This document shows positions 60,476 to 64,000 of a stretch of 64,000 bases of DNA, piece by piece. Under the pieces are notes generated by a model. That model saw only the letters and a program-made list of their open reading frames with translations. It searched no databases and was not told where the DNA came from. Every line of letters starts with the position of its first letter. Positions within the stretch are counted from its first letter, which is position 1. The position numbers and the translations under genes are program-made. Source of the stretch: Lineus longissimus. Its lineage: Eukaryota; Nemertea; Pilidiophora; Heteronemertea; Lineidae. The stretch covers positions 4,278,001-4,342,000 of the forward strand of contig NC_088312.1 in the NCBI RefSeq assembly GCF_910592395.1. Reading direction: 5' to 3'.

Positions 60476-60907
60476 ATGGGTTTCTCAATCGCATACGAAT
60501 TGCACTTGACCATGCCACGTATAGCTGTTGAAAAAGGTGGCTCAGGCCAGTGTTTACAATCATACAGGAACCAAAGTCATGAACGCTATTTGCCTCGGGG
60601 ACGAATCATTCAAGCAGATGGCCGCTGGTCGAGTAACCTTCACGACCCCATCTTCTCGCCAAACGAAGCGTACTCGGTTTTTAATGAACCAGTCAGCTGT
60701 CGACATAGACTGTCATCGCCAGTTGGCAAAATCTGTCAACTCCAACGCCAAGTCACCCAAAATCCATTAAATTGCCTCGGCGAGGGAAACGGGTCATTAT
60801 TTTTGATTATCGTCTGCGACAGAACGCTGATTCGCTTTGACCATGTTGACGGGTGTATTAGTCACGTGGTTAGGACGGTTTCTACAGAACAAAAAAATTT
60901 ATTTTAA
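60476..60907 (+). CDS. Doubtful ORF of 143 codons
   Basis: From an ATG in good context (GAAATGG), 32 bp after a strong acceptor-like tract (CTGTTCTGTTTTCAG). The protein starts MGFSIAYELHLTMPRIAVEK and has no recognised domain or signal peptide. An overlapping second frame (60528-60770) is also open and equally protein-like, which argues that local base composition, not coding, keeps both open. Confidence 0.2.
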   Translation: MGFSIAYELHLTMPRIAVEKGGSGQCLQSYRNQSHERYLPRGRIIQADGRWSSNLHDPIFSPNEAYSVFNEPVSCRHRLSSPVGKICQLQRQVTQNPLNCLGEGNGSLFLIIVCDRTLIRFDHVDGCISHVVRTVSTEQKNLF

Positions 60908-61590
60908 GATGGCGTCAATGAAAACAATTGGTCCCCAGTGTTAATCCTCTATAATTTATCATCAAAAAGTATCCTACACTCCGAACTGGTAAGCCCAAAC
61001 GGACGACATTATTCGCCCTAATCAACTCAGATTTTCATCCAGAGACATTCTCGATGATTGGCTTGATAATTCCAACTCAAAATCCCTCTAACAGCAATGT
61101 AAGATGATACGTGTGTATAACATAATTCATTGCATGAATCTCGTGGCGTATACTGTTAAGGATTCTAAGTGAAATCAATAGATGTCAAGAGGTATTGCTT
61201 TGATTTTAATCGGAATAATCAATATGGAATTTAGTGACATCCCCATTGTATGCATGTACATGTATATACACAAACGCTGTGGTTTAAACCGAAGACGAAA
61301 TATCATATTGCTTTAGAATGAAAGGCTTTTGTCCCGCTGATCTATCAAAAGAATGGAGCCGTTTGGCTACTTAGGGTCACACGTTGGATCATTTGCCACC
61401 ATTAGTTTGCCCGAGATCGCCGAGCAGATTATTGACAAGTGATCATCCTTTGCTCCGAGACAAATGTCACATCCACACCTCAAAGTGTTTATCAGAGAAC
61501 AACCAATGCACTTACATTGATTTCTTCTAAAACTGCTTACAAGATGAAGCCATGGTGTCCTTTAATTTAAGATGCTGATACAATTTCTAT

Positions 61591-61773
61591 TTATACATTC
61601 CCCAACAACACTATATCGGGGAGTTTCACTAACACGACTTGGTCCAATTTCCGTCGACACCATTTACCCCAGAACGTTGGGAAATTGGGAATGTCGAAAG
61701 TAGAGCCAGGAGACCAAAAACCGAGACCGACACCATATCCGCCAACGAAAGAAAATGCTGTGAAGAATAACAT
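61591..61773 (-). other. Protein-like minus-strand ORF, 60 codons
   Basis: Reads FVGGYGVGLGFWSPGSTFDI, then PNFPTFWGKWCRRKLDQ. The G-[SN]-T-x(2)-[IL]-P-N-x-P-x(2)-W ... KLD pattern recurs in the minus-strand frame at 56562-56774. No known family, no clear splice sites. Confidence 0.2.
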
Positions 61774-62377
61774 GGCCAGTAAACCATATATGAACGTTTA
61801 CGTCCATAAAAGAGTCATCGATTCTTAGCATAGCCTCAACAATCTATCAGTGTCGTGCTACTATTGTTACCCGGGTGTCGGATAAGTCAGATATGATCCA
61901 GCAATTGTCATAAACCGATACGTCATCTCATGGTTAAGCCGTCCATAGCAATGCTAGAGATTGATACCATGACTTCTGCCGTGGTCAAACAAAAAAATCC
62001 ATTTTGCTTGTGAGTGATTTCTTGGCCTATAATGCCGCCCCTCGTGGCTTAAATGTCCAAAGTGTGGCTTCTTTTTAATCTTTTATGCAGCAGTTGAAAA
62101 CGTGACCGCAAACATAGTTCCGAGATGCGACCAACAAATGGGATACTGTATATGATACATTCATTTGTACCCAACTGGCCAAAATTATGTCCACATCGTC
62201 ACATGGGAACAGACTACCAATCACGACCGCATTACGTGATTCACCAGAATCCCAATAGACCCGAACGCTGCATTAGTCCAGGATGATGAAGATTTCCCAA
62301 GGCATCCCATTGTAATTTCGCATTTCGCATTTCGCATAGACGATTTATCTGCCTCTACAATCGTTTGCCTCTCATTT

Positions 62378-62756
62378 GAATTTGCATGACGTGATCCTTG
62401 GCCGATAACTCATGGTCCCTGGAGCATCCATCATTTTCATTTCCATTCTACTAGTAATTGCCCACATGTCATCGGCATGACTGTCGGCAGAACCCCTGAT
62501 TTTGGTCACTCGCGATGGGCTATCAGCGCGGCGAGATTATTCACGATTAGCCATATTAGCAAGGGTATCTGACGTTTCGTCATCGGATGGTATGTATGAC
62601 TGTTAATTCCTTCATGGTGCCACTTATACAAGTAATAGCCGAATCTGCTTGACATGATGGCCGATAATTCATGGTGTCCGGAGCATCCATTATTCCATTC
62701 TTATTGCCCACACATCATAGGGATAACAGATAGAACACCTGATTCCGACTGCGTGG
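62378..62756. repeat. Diverged duplication, spacing about 260 bp
   Basis: TGGCCGATAACTCATGGTCC at about 62400 recurs as TGGCCGATAATTCATGGTGTC at about 62659. Both are followed by GGAGCATCCAT, then ATTGCCCACA, then AGAAC[CA]CCTGATT in the same order. Confidence 0.65.
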
Positions 62757-64000
62757 ATACCAGGGCGAGCAGTTATCAGTGAGACACTCTACTGGCAAAT
62801 AAACTCTGGAAATACAACGGTGACGAGCCCGCAAGGGCGCATTTGCTGCGTTGCCCCTGCCTTTTTCATCATACAATTTCCTACTCCGCCGATGATAAGG
62901 AGAGATACCGATACACGCTCTACATCGACATGATCATTACGGATTCGTCTCAAGATGTCATGTCTCATTAACTTGTCTAGCTAGAGTCATTTGGGTGACG
63001 TGATGTGACTTCTCATCTACACCTATATAAACATACAAGCCAGCGATAACAGTTAGTATATGATTTCACAAGATATACACATACCAAGTTTTCTGGACTA
63101 TGATATTTTACCAGGCGTGGAGACCTTGGCTTTTTACTACGAACTTGCCTGGTGTTGAAATGACTATCACCTCCTCGTCATATGTCTCATCGAGTAGTCC
63201 CAATTTTAGACTAACCAGCCAAGGCTGGTTTCCCTAAGTCCCAATCAATCAAACAAAATGATAGTCCTTAGTTTTTAATGTACCATATTGAATAAAGGTT
63301 TCGTCATCTCGCTATTACCAGTGACCCTGCCAATCTCGCGCGCATTCTGTCATGGAAGGTCACCAGTCTCATCACTAAAGGAGAGCCCATCCATCCATTA
63401 AATGAAATCTCGTGTCACTTTCTCCCTCACATTAAGTCGTCTCTATGAGATCAGCTAGATCGTTATTACGGACCGTGACATGATTACCATAATTTGCGTA
63501 ACGGTTCGCTTCTTCCCTATTTGAAATTGACAGACAGGAGTATTAGACTGCAAGAGGTAGTGACATGCAAATATATAAATATTTAAAGCACATAGATTGA
63601 CTGATGACGATATTTACTGACTTCATGACGAGTATCTGTGCAAAAAAATGATTGCTCATTCACTCTGTAAGGAAAATGACAGTCTCTAAATGTACAATCT
63701 TAAATATCCTGACTCAGAATTTTTTCCTAAGTTCTAATTCTGAAAAATTTTCAAAATAAAAAAAGAAGTCTTTCGTGAGAGCAAATATTTTTTAATATTT
63801 TTATTCCACCCTCCTCAGCTTGTCCTAGGATGGAAAAGCACGCTAACAAAGTTATGAAAAAAGTCTCGCCTCAGTCAACAAATAAATTCCAGTTTCCCAA
63901 TATTCCCCCGATCTCCAACTTCAACAAATGGATGCCATTCATATGCTCACACACTCCCCGTCCAGCCAATAACATGAGATTTAATGGTACCAATCCAGCC

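Larger units (their letters stand above)
60930..64000. other. Non-coding right end
   Basis: Apart from the short frame at 61.6-61.8 kb, no gene, RNA or domain was recognised. It contains the 260-bp-spaced duplication below and a TTTCGCATTTCGCATTTCGC triplet near 62319. Confidence 0.45.

Overview
This window is nuclear DNA from an animal, most likely a marine invertebrate. Genes are split by many GT-AG introns, intergenic spacers are long, and short ACATGTACATGT tracts and old repeats are scattered throughout. The two clearest genes, a relaxin-receptor-type LGR and an SMCR8 orthologue, are metazoan. The phylum (echinoderm, hemichordate, amphioxus or lophotrochozoan) cannot be fixed from sequence alone. 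Most long open frames are chance; the real genes had to be built exon by exon from splice sites and reading phase.

Layout. (1) 1-23.9 kb, minus strand: the 5' two thirds of an LDLa + leucine-rich-repeat receptor of the relaxin receptor (RXFP/LGR type C) kind. Its signal-peptide exon lies at 23.9 kb, the LDLa exon at 16.6 kb, then a linker exon, an LRR N-cap exon and nine phase-2 LRR exons of exactly 72 bp. The serpentine part must lie beyond the left edge. (2) 24-34.6 kb: long spacer with repeats, inverted repeats and a tRNA-derived SINE head. (3) 34.7-36.1 kb, plus strand: a complete three-exon, four-transmembrane protein of MS4A/CD20-like build. (4) 38.2-46.2 kb, minus strand: a complete SMCR8 orthologue in 21 coding exons (822 aa), with a non-coding 5' exon and a small uORF. 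SMCR8 works with C9orf72 and WDR41 in autophagy/lysosome control; the arginine finger is conserved. (5) 47.3-50.6 kb, minus strand: two neighbouring genes for proteins of about 260-275 aa that share a Cys motif (FCDxLG...CxxC) and a downstream His-Asp. I do not recognise this family. (6) 50.6-64 kb: gene-poor, with a likely signal-peptide exon on the plus strand, a broken GPCR-like fragment, a few doubtful ORFs, and an array of eight 298-bp tandem repeats (57.64-60.03 kb) bordered by a small MITE-like inverted repeat.

The genes do not form a pathway. SMCR8 and the two Cys-motif genes are head to tail on the minus strand, while the MS4A-like gene converges on SMCR8. The best candidates for something undescribed are the Cys-motif gene pair and the 298-bp satellite. 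No prokaryotic, viral, CRISPR, rRNA or canonical tRNA feature was seen.
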